Source: Bradyrhizobium erythrophlei
Lineage (GTDB): Bacteria; Pseudomonadota; Alphaproteobacteria; Rhizobiales; Xanthobacteraceae
Direction: 5' to 3'
DNA: 64,000 nt
Assembly: GCF_900129425.1 (NCBI RefSeq)
Contig: NZ_LT670817.1
Coordinates: 3,162,001 to 3,226,000, forward strand
How positions within the stretch are numbered: position 1 is the stretch's first letter; the number at the start of each line of letters is the position of its first letter. Positions 8,667 to 17,679 of this stretch are shown piece after piece. The position numbers were made by a program, and so were the translations under genes. The notes beneath the pieces were generated by a model that saw only the letters and a program-made list of their open reading frames with translations, did not search any database and was not told where the DNA came from.

Positions 8667-9478
8667 GCCGCGGCGTGATGGAGATGTCCGACCTCGACCT
8701 CGAACGAAAGCCCTCCCGGCGGCTGTGGATTCTCGCGGGGCTGGCCGCGCTTGCGCTTCATCTTGGCGGCGGCGCCCTGGCGGTGGCGCACCTGCAGGCC
8801 GACGATCCCGATGATCCCTTGGGTGCGCCGGCGATCGAGATCGGGATGGAAATGATGTCACCGCATCTCGAGGCGACCGATCTGCCGCCGGGGCCGGACA
8901 CCGATGCTTCCATTGCGTCGCCCGCGATCGCCGAGCAGAAGGCCGAGCTCAAGCAGACCGAACTGCCGAAGGACGTGCCGGCCGAGACCGAGGATCCGGA
9001 TCGGGTGGTAACGCCGAACGATTCCGACAAGCCCAAGGAAGACGATACCAAAATCGCCACCGTGCAAACCTCGGCCTCGACGGAATCGGTCGCGGCCGAG
9101 GCGACCGCGACGCCGAGCACCGAGGCCATTCAGGAAGGGCCGCGCTCGGTCGCTCCCGCCCAGGGCACCGGCGAAAGCGCGCAACGCGTGCGGGCGACCT
9201 GGCAGAAGGAACTGATCGCACACCTCGACAAGCACAAGCGCTATCCGGCGGAGCGCTCGCAAAAGAACGCACAGATTCTGGTCAGCTTCGCGCTGGATCG
9301 GATGGGCCATGTTCTCTCGGCCAGCATCGTCAAGGGATCGGGCGACCCGGCCTTCGATCAGGCCGCGCTGGCGATGGTGCGGCGCTCCGATCCGGTGCCC
9401 CAGCCGCCGCCGCTGGTCGCCGACGAAGGATTGAATTTTACGCTTCCGGTGATCTTCCGGGTCAAGAACCACGGCTGA
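8663..9478 (+). CDS. tonB: TonB energy-transducing protein
   Basis: This 271-residue protein links ExbBD to outer-membrane receptors. A short basic cytoplasmic end precedes a single membrane anchor at about 20-43 (LWILAGLAALALHLGGGALAV). A long acidic, Pro/Thr-rich periplasmic stretch follows, then a C-terminal TonB domain at about 175-268 (HLDKHKRYPAERSQKNAQ through LNFTLPVIFRV). The GTG start overlaps the exbD stop by 4 bp; an ATG 15 bp further is the alternative. It completes the exbB-exbD-tonB operon. Confidence 0.92.
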   Translation: MSRGVMEMSDLDLERKPSRRLWILAGLAALALHLGGGALAVAHLQADDPDDPLGAPAIEIGMEMMSPHLEATDLPPGPDTDASIASPAIAEQKAELKQTELPKDVPAETEDPDRVVTPNDSDKPKEDDTKIATVQTSASTESVAAEATATPSTEAIQEGPRSVAPAQGTGESAQRVRATWQKELIAHLDKHKRYPAERSQKNAQILVSFALDRMGHVLSASIVKGSGDPAFDQAALAMVRRSDPVPQPPPLVADEGLNFTLPVIFRVKNHG

Positions 9479-9522
9479 TTGTGCGGCAGCGATGCCGGAA
9501 ATAGCCGCAACCGGCGTTCGCC

Positions 9523-9945
9523 TCACTGCAGGAAATACCGGATCCCGACATAGACGACGACGAGGCAGGCGAAAATCAGCGCCACCGGAAGCCGTGGTTT
9601 TGTTTCCGAACCACCGGTGGTTTTGGGCCGCGGCGCGGGCGGGCGTTTGAAGGCCGTGACGTTATCGCTCACGGGATCGCGCGAACGGGGAATGACATCG
9701 GGCGGCAAGCCGGCCCCGCCCATCTCCCCGTAATAGGCCTTGTAAATGAGATGGATGGTGGCCTCGGTCGCCTCGGCCTCCGGCATTTCCTTGAGCAGCG
9801 CCCGATAGCTGGCAAGGAAGTCCTGGGCCTCGGCGGGGAGAGAGGACGTGCCATTCAGTTTGGCCATCATCTTCCAGGTGGCAAAATCCGCGCGGGCCCT
9901 GGTGTCGGCGCGTCGCGCGATCAGCATGTCCGCAGCTTTGATCAA
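9523..9945 (-). CDS. Small tail-anchored hypothetical protein
   Basis: This 140-residue protein is encoded convergently to tonB. The N-terminal two thirds are helical and soluble (RADFATWKMMAKLNGTSSL, LLKEMPEAEATEATIHL). A proline- and basic-rich linker precedes a single C-terminal hydrophobic helix (LPVALIFACLVVVYVGIRYF), so the protein is probably anchored in the inner membrane by its tail. I do not recognise a family. It lies just downstream of the site-2 protease gene on the same strand, but no functional link is evident. Confidence 0.6.
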   Translation of the reverse strand: MIKAADMLIARRADTRARADFATWKMMAKLNGTSSLPAEAQDFLASYRALLKEMPEAEATEATIHLIYKAYYGEMGGAGLPPDVIPRSRDPVSDNVTAFKRPPAPRPKTTGGSETKPRLPVALIFACLVVVYVGIRYFLQ

Positions 9946-9982
9946 GATGGCCTCGGGCCTTTTCGGCGTCTTTTGGGTTGGA

Positions 9983-10663
9983 CTACATGTTGCCGGTTAC
10001 CACAAGAAGCAACCGGAGCACATAGCCGGTCAATGTTCGCAGTATCACCGAAATAACATCAAGATTTAGACCGAGTTGAGAACCGGCCAGCGGAAGCAGG
10101 ATCAGGATGCCGATCAGGATCAGCATTCCGTACGGCTCCAGCCGGGCCAGCGGGATAGCGAGCACGTTGGGCAGCAGGCCGACGGCGACCCGGCCGCCGT
10201 CCAGCGGCGGGATCGGCAGCATATTGAAGATCGCCAGCACGACATTGATGACAAGGGCGTTTTTCAGGTTGTCGGCAATCCATTGCGCAGCACCGGCTGG
10301 GACGTAGGGCAGCGCGTGAAATGCCGTCGCCGCGACCAAAGCCAGGATGATATTGGTGGCAGGTCCGGCCAGCGCCACCCAGACCATGTCGATGCGGGGA
10401 CTGCGAAGGGCGCGAAAGTTCACCGGCACCGGCTTGGCGTAGCCGAACAGGAATGGTGAGTGGGCGAAGAGCAGCAACGCCGGCAACAGCAGGGTCCCGA
10501 ACGGATCGATATGCTTGAGCGGGTTGAAGGTGACGCGGCCCCGTTCCCAGGCGGTGTTGTCGCCGAAATGGTGCGCCACAAAGCCGTGGGCGGCCTCGTG
10601 GAAGGTGATGGCGATGACGAGCGGCAATACCCAAACCGACAGGTCGTAGAGGGTGATATTCAC
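9983..10663 (-). CDS. Site-2 protease family membrane metalloprotease (M50)
   Basis: This 226-residue polytopic inner-membrane zinc protease belongs to the short Rip/YwhC-like branch that lacks PDZ domains. The zinc-binding HExxH reads HEAAH in FHEAAHGFVAHHFG, and the third ligand motif is in NMLPIPPLDGGR. Several hydrophobic helices surround them. The GTG at 10663 was chosen because MNITLYDLSVW is the natural family start. An ATG at 10714 would add 17 residues that look unrelated. The substrate is unknown. Confidence 0.85.
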   Translation of the reverse strand: MNITLYDLSVWVLPLVIAITFHEAAHGFVAHHFGDNTAWERGRVTFNPLKHIDPFGTLLLPALLLFAHSPFLFGYAKPVPVNFRALRSPRIDMVWVALAGPATNIILALVAATAFHALPYVPAGAAQWIADNLKNALVINVVLAIFNMLPIPPLDGGRVAVGLLPNVLAIPLARLEPYGMLILIGILILLPLAGSQLGLNLDVISVILRTLTGYVLRLLLVVTGNM

Positions 10664-10742
10664 TGGGGATCCTGACCGGTTCGACGGATGGGGTTCACGC
10701 CACCATGTATTCATGAACGATCGGCGTGAACAGGCCTCCGCA

Positions 10743-11135
10743 TCAAGGGGGCACCGTCCCCGGATATTGCACCAAGCCGTCCTCGAGCTTCACCCAGGCC
10801 ATCTTTTCCGCGACCCAGATGTGCTCGGTGGGTGCGAAGGCGTTGCGGTCGTCGAAGACGGCAAGGGCAACGCCCGCTACCGTGCCGTTGGTTCGCCAGG
10901 AAAACAGCCGTGTGCCGCAGGTTGTGCAGAAAACCCGGTCGATGGCCTCCGACGAGGCATAGCGGGACGTGTTGCCTGCAACCGTCAGTGCGTTCTGGTT
11001 GAACAGCGCGCGGGCAAAGAACGGCGATCCCATCGCCTTCTGGCAGTTGCGGCAATGGCAGATGCGGACATTGATCGGTTCGCCCTCCGCCTTGAACCGC
11101 ACCGCGCCGCACAGGCATCCGCCTTCCCGGGTCAT
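10743..11135 (-). CDS. GFA/CENP-V family zinc protein
   Basis: This 130-residue protein has the glutathione-dependent formaldehyde-activating (GFA) fold. The zinc-binding cysteines are all present: GGCLCGAVRF near the start, CHCRNCQK in the middle and FCTTCGTRLF further on. Family members are small cytosolic S-alkylthiolation or zinc proteins, and few have a proven reaction. The ATG at 11135 excludes an upstream extension that reads through a dispersed palindromic repeat. The neighbouring SDR gene lies beyond that repeat, so co-transcription is uncertain. Confidence 0.85.
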   Translation of the reverse strand: MTREGGCLCGAVRFKAEGEPINVRICHCRNCQKAMGSPFFARALFNQNALTVAGNTSRYASSEAIDRVFCTTCGTRLFSWRTNGTVAGVALAVFDDRNAFAPTEHIWVAEKMAWVKLEDGLVQYPGTVPP

Positions 11136-11183
11136 GGCTGTCTCCAATGTCAGCTCTCGATTGAAATGAACTATGGTCTCAGT

Positions 11184-11312
11184 CCTCATCCTGAGGAGCG
11201 GCGTCTTCGCCGCGTCTCGAAGGATGAGGTCCACCGTGGTCTCATGGTTCGAGACGGCGCACCGGACAGCGCGAACGCGCTGCCGGGAGTGCGCCTCCTC
11301 ACCATGAGGAGA
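11184..11312. repeat. Dispersed palindromic repeat, family A
   Basis: The ends CCTCATCCTGAGGAGC and CCTCACCATGAGGAG, plus internal CGCGTCTCGAAGGATG, define an imperfect palindrome shared with 19602-19709 and 20801-20943. This copy is the most diverged of the three. Confidence 0.8.
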
Positions 11313-11325
11313 ATCCGAAAAGACC

Positions 11326-12072
11326 TTAATACGTCGCGCGGCCGCCGGAAATATCGAACACGGCGCCAGTGGAGAACGCGCAATCTTCCGACGCCAGCCA
11401 CGCCACCATCGCCGCCAGTTCTTCGACCAGGACAAAACGTCCTTTCGGAATCTTCGACAGCATGAAGTCGATATGCTGCTGCGTCATCTGGTCGAAGATC
11501 GCGGTCCTGGCCGCGGCCGGCGTTACCGCGTTGACGGCGATTTCGTAACCGGCGAGCTCCTTGCCGAGCGATTTCGTCAATGCGATCAGGCCGGCCTTCG
11601 AGGCGGAGTAATGCGCGGCATTGGGGTTGCCCTCCTTGCCGGCGATCGAGGCGATGTTGACGATGCGGCCGTAATTCTGTTTGACCATCGACGGCACGAT
11701 CGCCTTGCAGCAGATGAAGGGCCCGTCGAGGTTGATGCGCAGCACCTTGCGCCATTCCTCGAGGTCGGTCTCCCAGACCGTCTTGTTGATCCCGGCGATG
11801 CCGGCGTTGTTGACGAGAATGTCGATCTTTCCGAATGCGGCAAGCGTCGCATCTCGGGTCTTTTCGACCGCGGCAAGATCTGACACATCGACCTTGAACG
11901 CGGTGACGCCGTTGCCGATTTCCTTTGCGGTCTTCTCGGCGAATGGCTGGTCATGATCCCAGATCGCGACGCGCGCACCGGAACTGACAAAACGTTCTGT
12001 AATAGCGCGTCCAAAACCCTGCGCGCCGCCGGTGACAACCGCGCAGCGGCCGTTTAGATCGATCTTGTTCAT
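11326..12072 (-). CDS. SDR-family NAD(P)-dependent oxidoreductase
   Basis: This 248-residue classical short-chain dehydrogenase has the nucleotide motif TGGAQGFGRAI, the NNAG motif (ILVNNAGIAG), the catalytic serine region NIASIAG and the active-site HYSASKAG (YxxxK). The C-terminus ends with the usual substrate loop and SGGRATY. It resembles FabG-like polyol or sugar dehydrogenases. It is the last gene of a leftward group with another SDR and a sugar-acid dehydratase, so an aldose or sugar-acid substrate is inferred. A type-B repeat separates it from the upstream SDR gene. Confidence 0.85.
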   Translation of the reverse strand: MNKIDLNGRCAVVTGGAQGFGRAITERFVSSGARVAIWDHDQPFAEKTAKEIGNGVTAFKVDVSDLAAVEKTRDATLAAFGKIDILVNNAGIAGINKTVWETDLEEWRKVLRINLDGPFICCKAIVPSMVKQNYGRIVNIASIAGKEGNPNAAHYSASKAGLIALTKSLGKELAGYEIAVNAVTPAAARTAIFDQMTQQHIDFMLSKIPKGRFVLVEELAAMVAWLASEDCAFSTGAVFDISGGRATY

Positions 12073-12114
12073 GGGTACACCCTCTTCTGGATCCGTTCGA
12101 ACGAGCTAGTCCAC

Positions 12115-12195
12115 CGTCATTCCGGGATGGTCCGAAGGACCAGACCCGGAATCTCGAGATTCCGGGTTCGCGTCTTCGACGCGCCCCGGAATGAC
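12115..12195. repeat. Dispersed palindromic repeat, family B
   Basis: Terminal CGTCATTCCGGG and CCCGGAATGAC enclose an internal CGGAATCTCGAGATTCCGGG palindrome. Related copies lie at 25493, 29247 and 50050. Confidence 0.85.
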
Positions 12196-12234
12196 CATGA
12201 ATTATTGATGACGCGGAGGCCAAAGAGAGAATGC

Positions 12235-12969
12235 CTACAGCGTCCAGCCGCCGTCGATGATATGCGCAACGCCGGTGGTGAATGCGCTTTCGTCGCTGGC
12301 GAGATAGACCGCGAGCGACGCGATTTCCTCGGCGGTGCCGAGCCTCCCCATGGGCTGCCGGCTCACGAACATCTCTCGCCCCCCGGGTCCAACCGCGGTG
12401 GCGCGGTTGAGCATCGACGGCGTCTCGATGGTGCCGGGACAAATGCAGTTGCAGCGGATGCCCCTGGTGATGAAATCGGCGGCCACCGCGCGCGTCAGCG
12501 CCGCCACCGCGGCCTTGGTCGCGCCGTAGACGTAGCGGTTGGGCGCAGCCTTGAACACGCCGGCGGCAGACGAAATGTTCACGATCGAGCCATGGCCGGA
12601 TTCCAGCATGCCCGGCAGGAAAGCCCGCAGCGTGCGGTGCATCGACTTGACGTTGATGTCGAACGAGAAATCCCAGTCGTCGTCGGAACAGTCGAGCACC
12701 GTGCCGTGATGCACGAAGCCCGCCGCGTTGAGCAGGATGTCGACCTTGCCGACGCGCTTGGCCATCGCGGCGACAGCGGCGGTATCGCGCACGTCGAGCT
12801 TTGCGACCTCCGACACACCCTCTTTGGCGAGCACCGCGAGGCCCTTTTCGTCGATGTCGGTTGCAAACACCGTGGCGCCCTCGCGCGCAAAGGCGATTGC
12901 CGAGGCCCGGCCGATTCCCGCCGCGCCGGCGGTCACGAATGCGCGTTTGCCCTTCAGGCGGTCTGACAT
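12235..12969 (-). CDS. SDR-family oxidoreductase, 2-keto-3-deoxy sugar-acid dehydrogenase-like
   Basis: This 244-residue short-chain dehydrogenase has the cofactor motif TAGAAGIGRAS. An aspartate at the end of the second strand (FATDID) predicts NAD preference. It also has ILLNAAG, the catalytic serine segment NISSAAG and YVYGATKAA (YxxxK). It resembles 2-keto-3-deoxy-L-fuconate or hydroxybutyrate dehydrogenases of the DHRS6 type. The ATG at 12969 follows GGGAGAG, so the TTG five codons upstream is rejected. It probably oxidises the product of the adjacent dehydratase; that assignment rests on context. Confidence 0.85.
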   Translation of the reverse strand: MSDRLKGKRAFVTAGAAGIGRASAIAFAREGATVFATDIDEKGLAVLAKEGVSEVAKLDVRDTAAVAAMAKRVGKVDILLNAAGFVHHGTVLDCSDDDWDFSFDINVKSMHRTLRAFLPGMLESGHGSIVNISSAAGVFKAAPNRYVYGATKAAVAALTRAVAADFITRGIRCNCICPGTIETPSMLNRATAVGPGGREMFVSRQPMGRLGTAEEIASLAVYLASDESAFTTGVAHIIDGGWTL

Positions 12970-13003
12970 GGCGTTCTCTCCCAAATTATCGATAGTTATT
13001 TCC

Positions 13004-13080
13004 GGTCATACGCGGGCTCGACCCGCGTATCCATCTTCTTTGAAGAAGGATGGATTGCCGGGTCAAGCCCGGCAACGACA
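13004..13080. repeat. Dispersed palindromic repeat, family C (diverged)
   Basis: GGTCATACGCGGGCTCGACC pairs loosely with GCCGGGTCAAGCCCGGCAACGAC. The layout matches the family C copies at 49010, 50141 and 58431. It lies between the dehydratase and the downstream SDR. Confidence 0.7.
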
Positions 13081-13093
13081 GCTCAGATTCTCG

Positions 13094-14902
13094 CTAATGA
13101 TTATCCCTGGCCACGCCGACCGTGCCGGCGATGTCGTGATAGCGGGTGGCGAACTCCATGCAGGCGCCGGTGGCCTGCTGGCCGACGGTGGAGCGGTAGA
13201 GTTCCTGCCACGGCGTCTGGTTGGCCGGATAGGGGAAGCCGCCCTTGGCTTTCAGTTCGGCGCGCCGCCGCTTCAGCTCCTCATCGGAAATCAGGATGTT
13301 GGCGCTGCCTTTATTCAGATCGATGCGAACCTTGTCGCCGGTCTTGAGGATGGCGAGCCCGCCGTCGGCCGCGGCTTCCGGCGTGGCGTTGAGGATCGAC
13401 GGCGAGCCTGAGGTGCCGGACTGCCGGCCGTCGCCGATGCAAGGCAGGGACAGGATGCCGCGTTTGATCAGCGCCGCCGGCGGCTGCATGTTCACGACCT
13501 CGGCGCCGCCCGGATAGCCGATCGGTCCGGTGCCGCGCACGAACAGGATGCAGTGCTCGTCGATATCGAGCGAGGCATCGTCGATCCGCTTGTGATAATC
13601 CTCCGGGCCCTCGAACACGATGGCGCGGCCCTCGAACGCGTTCGGATCGCCGGGAGTGATCAGATAGCGATCGCGGAACTCCCGGGAGATCACGCTGGTC
13701 TTCATGATCGCGGAATCGAACAGGTTGCCGCGCAAGACAAGGAAACCGGCGTCTTTCACCAGTGGCTTGTCGTAACTCCGGATCACGTCGCCGTCGGGTT
13801 TCGGCGCATCGCGGCAGTTCTCGCCCATGGTGTGACCGTTGACGGTCATGGCGTCTTCGTGGATACGCTGGTGCGCCATCAATTCGCGCACCACGGACGG
13901 CACGCCGCCGGCGCGGTGATATTCCTCACCGAGATAAAAGCCGGCCGGCTGCATGTTCACCAGCAGCGGAATCTCGTGGCCGTATTTCTGCCAGTCGTCG
14001 ATATCGAGTTCGACGCCGATATGGCGGGCCAGCGCGTTGATGTGGATCGGCGCGTTGGTCGAGCCGCCGATCGCCGAATTGACGACGATGCAGTTTTCGA
14101 ACGCCTTTCGCGTCAGGATGTCGGACGGTTTCAGATCTTCCCAGACCATCCCGACGATGCGAGTGCCGGTCTCGTAGGCGATCTGGCCGCGCTCGCGGTA
14201 GGGCGCGGGGATCGCGGCGCAACCCGGCAGTGACATGCCCAAGGCCTCGGCCAGCGAATTCATTGTGGAGGCGGTGCCCATGGTGTTGCAGTGGCCGACC
14301 GACGGCGCCGACGAGGCCACGATGTTCATGAACTCCTCGTAGTCGATCTCGCCGGCGGCCAGCCGCTCGCGCGCTTTCCAGACCACGGTGCCGGAGCCGG
14401 AGCGCTCGCCATTGTGCCATCCGTTCAACATCGGCCCGCCGGACAATACGATCGCCGGGAGATTGACTGTTGCCGCCGCCATCAGGCAGGCGGGCGTAGT
14501 CTTGTCGCAGCCGGTGGTCAGCACCACGCCGTCCAGGGGATAGCCGAACAGTATTTCGACCAGGCCGAGATAGGCGAGATTGCGATCGAGCGCGGCGGTC
14601 GGGCGTTTGCCGGTCTCCTGGATCGGATGCATCGGAAATTCCATCGCGATGCCGCCGGCGGCACGGATGCCTTCCCGGACCCGATGCGCCAGTTCGAGGT
14701 GATGGCGGTTGCACGGCGAAAGGTCGTTGCCGGTCTGCGCGATGCCGATGATCGGCTTGCCGGCCTGCAGTTCGTGCCGGGTCAGGCCGTAGTTGAGGTA
14801 GCGCTCGAGATAAAGCGCGGTCATCCCGGGGTTGTGAGGGTTGTTGAACCACTCGCTGGAACGGAGTTTGCGCCTGGTGACGCCGGTAAGCGGCTTGTTC
14901 AT
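13094..14902 (-). CDS. IlvD/Edd-family sugar-acid dehydratase (D-xylonate dehydratase XylD-like)
   Basis: This 602-residue Fe-S dehydratase converts aldonic acids to 2-keto-3-deoxy acids. Cluster cysteines lie in DLSPCNRHH, TTGCDKTTPAC and VGHCNTMGTAS, and the C-terminal catalytic segment is GDGRQSGTSGSPS. The N-terminal MTALYLERYLNYG and PIIGIAQTGNDLSPCN closely match what I recall of Caulobacter XylD rather than amino-acid IlvD. The ATG at 14902 is preceded by GGGAGAA, so the upstream in-frame start is rejected. Transcription is leftward and divergent from the ABC importer. A pentonate or hexonate substrate is likely, but which one is not settled. Confidence 0.88.
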   Translation of the reverse strand: MNKPLTGVTRRKLRSSEWFNNPHNPGMTALYLERYLNYGLTRHELQAGKPIIGIAQTGNDLSPCNRHHLELAHRVREGIRAAGGIAMEFPMHPIQETGKRPTAALDRNLAYLGLVEILFGYPLDGVVLTTGCDKTTPACLMAAATVNLPAIVLSGGPMLNGWHNGERSGSGTVVWKARERLAAGEIDYEEFMNIVASSAPSVGHCNTMGTASTMNSLAEALGMSLPGCAAIPAPYRERGQIAYETGTRIVGMVWEDLKPSDILTRKAFENCIVVNSAIGGSTNAPIHINALARHIGVELDIDDWQKYGHEIPLLVNMQPAGFYLGEEYHRAGGVPSVVRELMAHQRIHEDAMTVNGHTMGENCRDAPKPDGDVIRSYDKPLVKDAGFLVLRGNLFDSAIMKTSVISREFRDRYLITPGDPNAFEGRAIVFEGPEDYHKRIDDASLDIDEHCILFVRGTGPIGYPGGAEVVNMQPPAALIKRGILSLPCIGDGRQSGTSGSPSILNATPEAAADGGLAILKTGDKVRIDLNKGSANILISDEELKRRRAELKAKGGFPYPANQTPWQELYRSTVGQQATGACMEFATRYHDIAGTVGVARDNH

Positions 14903-15047
14903 TGTTTCTCCCGCACCGCACACGCCTTATTATTGTGCGTAATGTTCGTATTGGGGCTGGATGTTTGCATGTCAACGCCCCCTTCGCAACGTTCGCGGGA
15001 GCGGTAACAGCCTACGACTTTGATCCAACGACATCTCCGAAAAAGTC

Positions 15048-15057
15048 TGGTATGACC
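15048..15057 (+). promoter_or_regulatory. GntR/UxuR-like operator candidate
   Basis: TGGTATGACC contains GGT-N3-ACC, the core of operators used by FCD-type GntR regulators of sugar-acid genes (TNGTNNNACNA). It lies in the divergent intergenic region 14903-15121, about 65 bp before the ATPase gene. No GntR gene is in the window, and a single weak site is not proof. Confidence 0.3.
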
Positions 15058-15121
15058 CCGGTCAAATAAAGGGACGACCGCCGCGTTCAACGCGGGGATC
15101 GCGTGAATTGGGAGGAAATGT

Positions 15122-16183
<1,062 letters not shown>

Positions 16184-16238
16184 GTTATCGAAGCAATTGG
16201 TCGATGAACGAGCCAATAAAACAGGGAGAATACGGAAG

Positions 16239-17561
16239 ATGACTGATTTTATACCGGACCGGCGGTCTTTGCTCAAAGGCGGCGCCACCATGCTGGCTGC
16301 TGCGGCAACCATGTCGAGCGAACAACTGCTGGGCTACGCGAAGGCGTGGGCGCAGACCGCGCAGTGGAAGCCGGAAGCGGGAGCCAAGATCAACCTTTTG
16401 CGCTGGAAGCGCTTCGTGGAAGCCGAAGACGTCGCCTTCATGAAGATCGTCGATGCCTTCCAGAAGGCAACCGGCGTGACCATCAACGTGTCAAACGAAT
16501 CCTATGACGATATCCAGCCCAAGGCGTCGGTCGCTGCCAACACCGGGCAGGGCCTCGACATGGTCTGGGGTCTTTATTCCCTGCCGTTCCTGTTCCCCAG
16601 CAAATGCACCGACATGACCGACGTCGCCGAATACCTCGGCAAGAAAGACGGCGGCTGGGCGCCCTCGGGCGAAGCCTACGGCAAGCTGGACGGCAAATGG
16701 ATCGGCGTTCCCGTCGCGGCCACCGGCGGCCTCGTGAACTACCGCGTCGCGGCGGCCGAAAAGGCCGGCCACAAGGAATTCCCGAAAGACCTCGCCGGCT
16801 TTGCCGATCTGGTCAAGGGCATGAACAAGAACGGCACGCCCGCCGGCATGGCACTCGGCCACGCCTCGGGCGACGCCAATGGCTGGCTACACTGGGCGCT
16901 GTGGGCGCATGGCGGCAACTTGATCGACAAGGACAACAAGGTCATCGTCAACTCGCCGGAGACCGCGAAGGCGCTGGAGTACGTCAAGGGCCTCTACGAC
17001 AACTTCGTGCCGGGCACCGCGTCCTGGAACGACAGCTCCAACAACAAGGCGTTCCTGGCGGGCCAGCTTCATCTGACGGTCAACGGCATTTCGATCTATG
17101 TCACGGCAAAGACAGAAAATCCGCAGATCGCCGCGGATATGAATCACGCCCATCTGCCGGCCGGCGTGGACGGCAAGACCCGCGAACTGCATCTCGGCTT
17201 CCCGATCCTGGTCTTCAACTTCACGAAATATCCGCAGGCCTGCAAAGCCTTCACCGCGTTCATGATGGAGCCCGAGCAGTTCAATCCCTGGGTCGAAGCC
17301 GCCCAAGGTTACCTTTCTCCGTTCCAGATCGGCTTCAACAAGAACCCGATCTGGACCGCGGATCCCAAGAACACGCCCTACCGCAACGTGGCCGAGACCG
17401 CGCAGACACCGGCGGGCATCGGCAAGATGGGTGAGAACGCCGCTGCCGCGATCGCCGACTTCGTCGTTGTCGACATGTTCGCCAACTACTGTACCGGACG
17501 CGAGGACGTGAAGACGGCGATGGCGTCGGCAGAACGTTCCGCCAAGCGCATCTTCCGATAG
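16239..17561 (+). CDS. ABC transporter extracellular sugar-binding protein with Tat signal
   Basis: This 440-residue periplasmic solute-binding protein belongs to the type-1 carbohydrate family. The N-terminus has a twin-arginine signal (DRRSLLKGG) followed by an Ala-rich hydrophobic stretch and a cut near AWAQ. The Tat route means it is exported folded. The mature part carries family segments such as VTINVSNESYDD and GNLIDKDNKVIVNSPETAK. The ATG at 16239 is preceded by GGGAGAATACGGAAG; longer in-frame starts would overlap the ATPase gene. Two strong hairpins follow it before the permease genes and may raise its expression relative to them. Confidence 0.9.
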   Translation: MTDFIPDRRSLLKGGATMLAAAATMSSEQLLGYAKAWAQTAQWKPEAGAKINLLRWKRFVEAEDVAFMKIVDAFQKATGVTINVSNESYDDIQPKASVAANTGQGLDMVWGLYSLPFLFPSKCTDMTDVAEYLGKKDGGWAPSGEAYGKLDGKWIGVPVAATGGLVNYRVAAAEKAGHKEFPKDLAGFADLVKGMNKNGTPAGMALGHASGDANGWLHWALWAHGGNLIDKDNKVIVNSPETAKALEYVKGLYDNFVPGTASWNDSSNNKAFLAGQLHLTVNGISIYVTAKTENPQIAADMNHAHLPAGVDGKTRELHLGFPILVFNFTKYPQACKAFTAFMMEPEQFNPWVEAAQGYLSPFQIGFNKNPIWTADPKNTPYRNVAETAQTPAGIGKMGENAAAAIADFVVVDMFANYCTGREDVKTAMASAERSAKRIFR

Positions 17562-17567
17562 GAGAGA

Positions 17568-17600
17568 AGGCCGGCGCAGCCTGCTGCGCCGGCTTGTTTT
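17568..17600 (+). terminator. Intra-operon hairpin with T-rich tail after the binding-protein gene
   Basis: GCCGGCGCAG (17570-17579) pairs perfectly with CTGCGCCGGC (17584-17593) over a CCTG loop, extendable to about 12 bp, and is followed by TTGTTTT. It starts 7 bp after the binding-protein stop. It could be a partial terminator or an mRNA 3'-end stabiliser. Confidence 0.75.
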
Positions 17601-17610
17601 ATTTGGAAAT

Positions 17611-17657
17611 CGGGACGACGCTCGGCGGCGACAGTCGAACCGCCGGGCGTCGTCCCG
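17611..17657. repeat. Long inverted repeat (second hairpin before the permease genes)
   Basis: CGGGACGACGCTCGGCGG (17611-17628) pairs with 17640-17657 over 18 positions with a single T-G wobble and an 11-nt loop. It follows the first hairpin directly and ends about 20 bp before the permease start, so folding might limit or protect the downstream transcript. Confidence 0.75.
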
Positions 17658-17679
17658 GGAATCTGGAGTGAGGAGCGGA

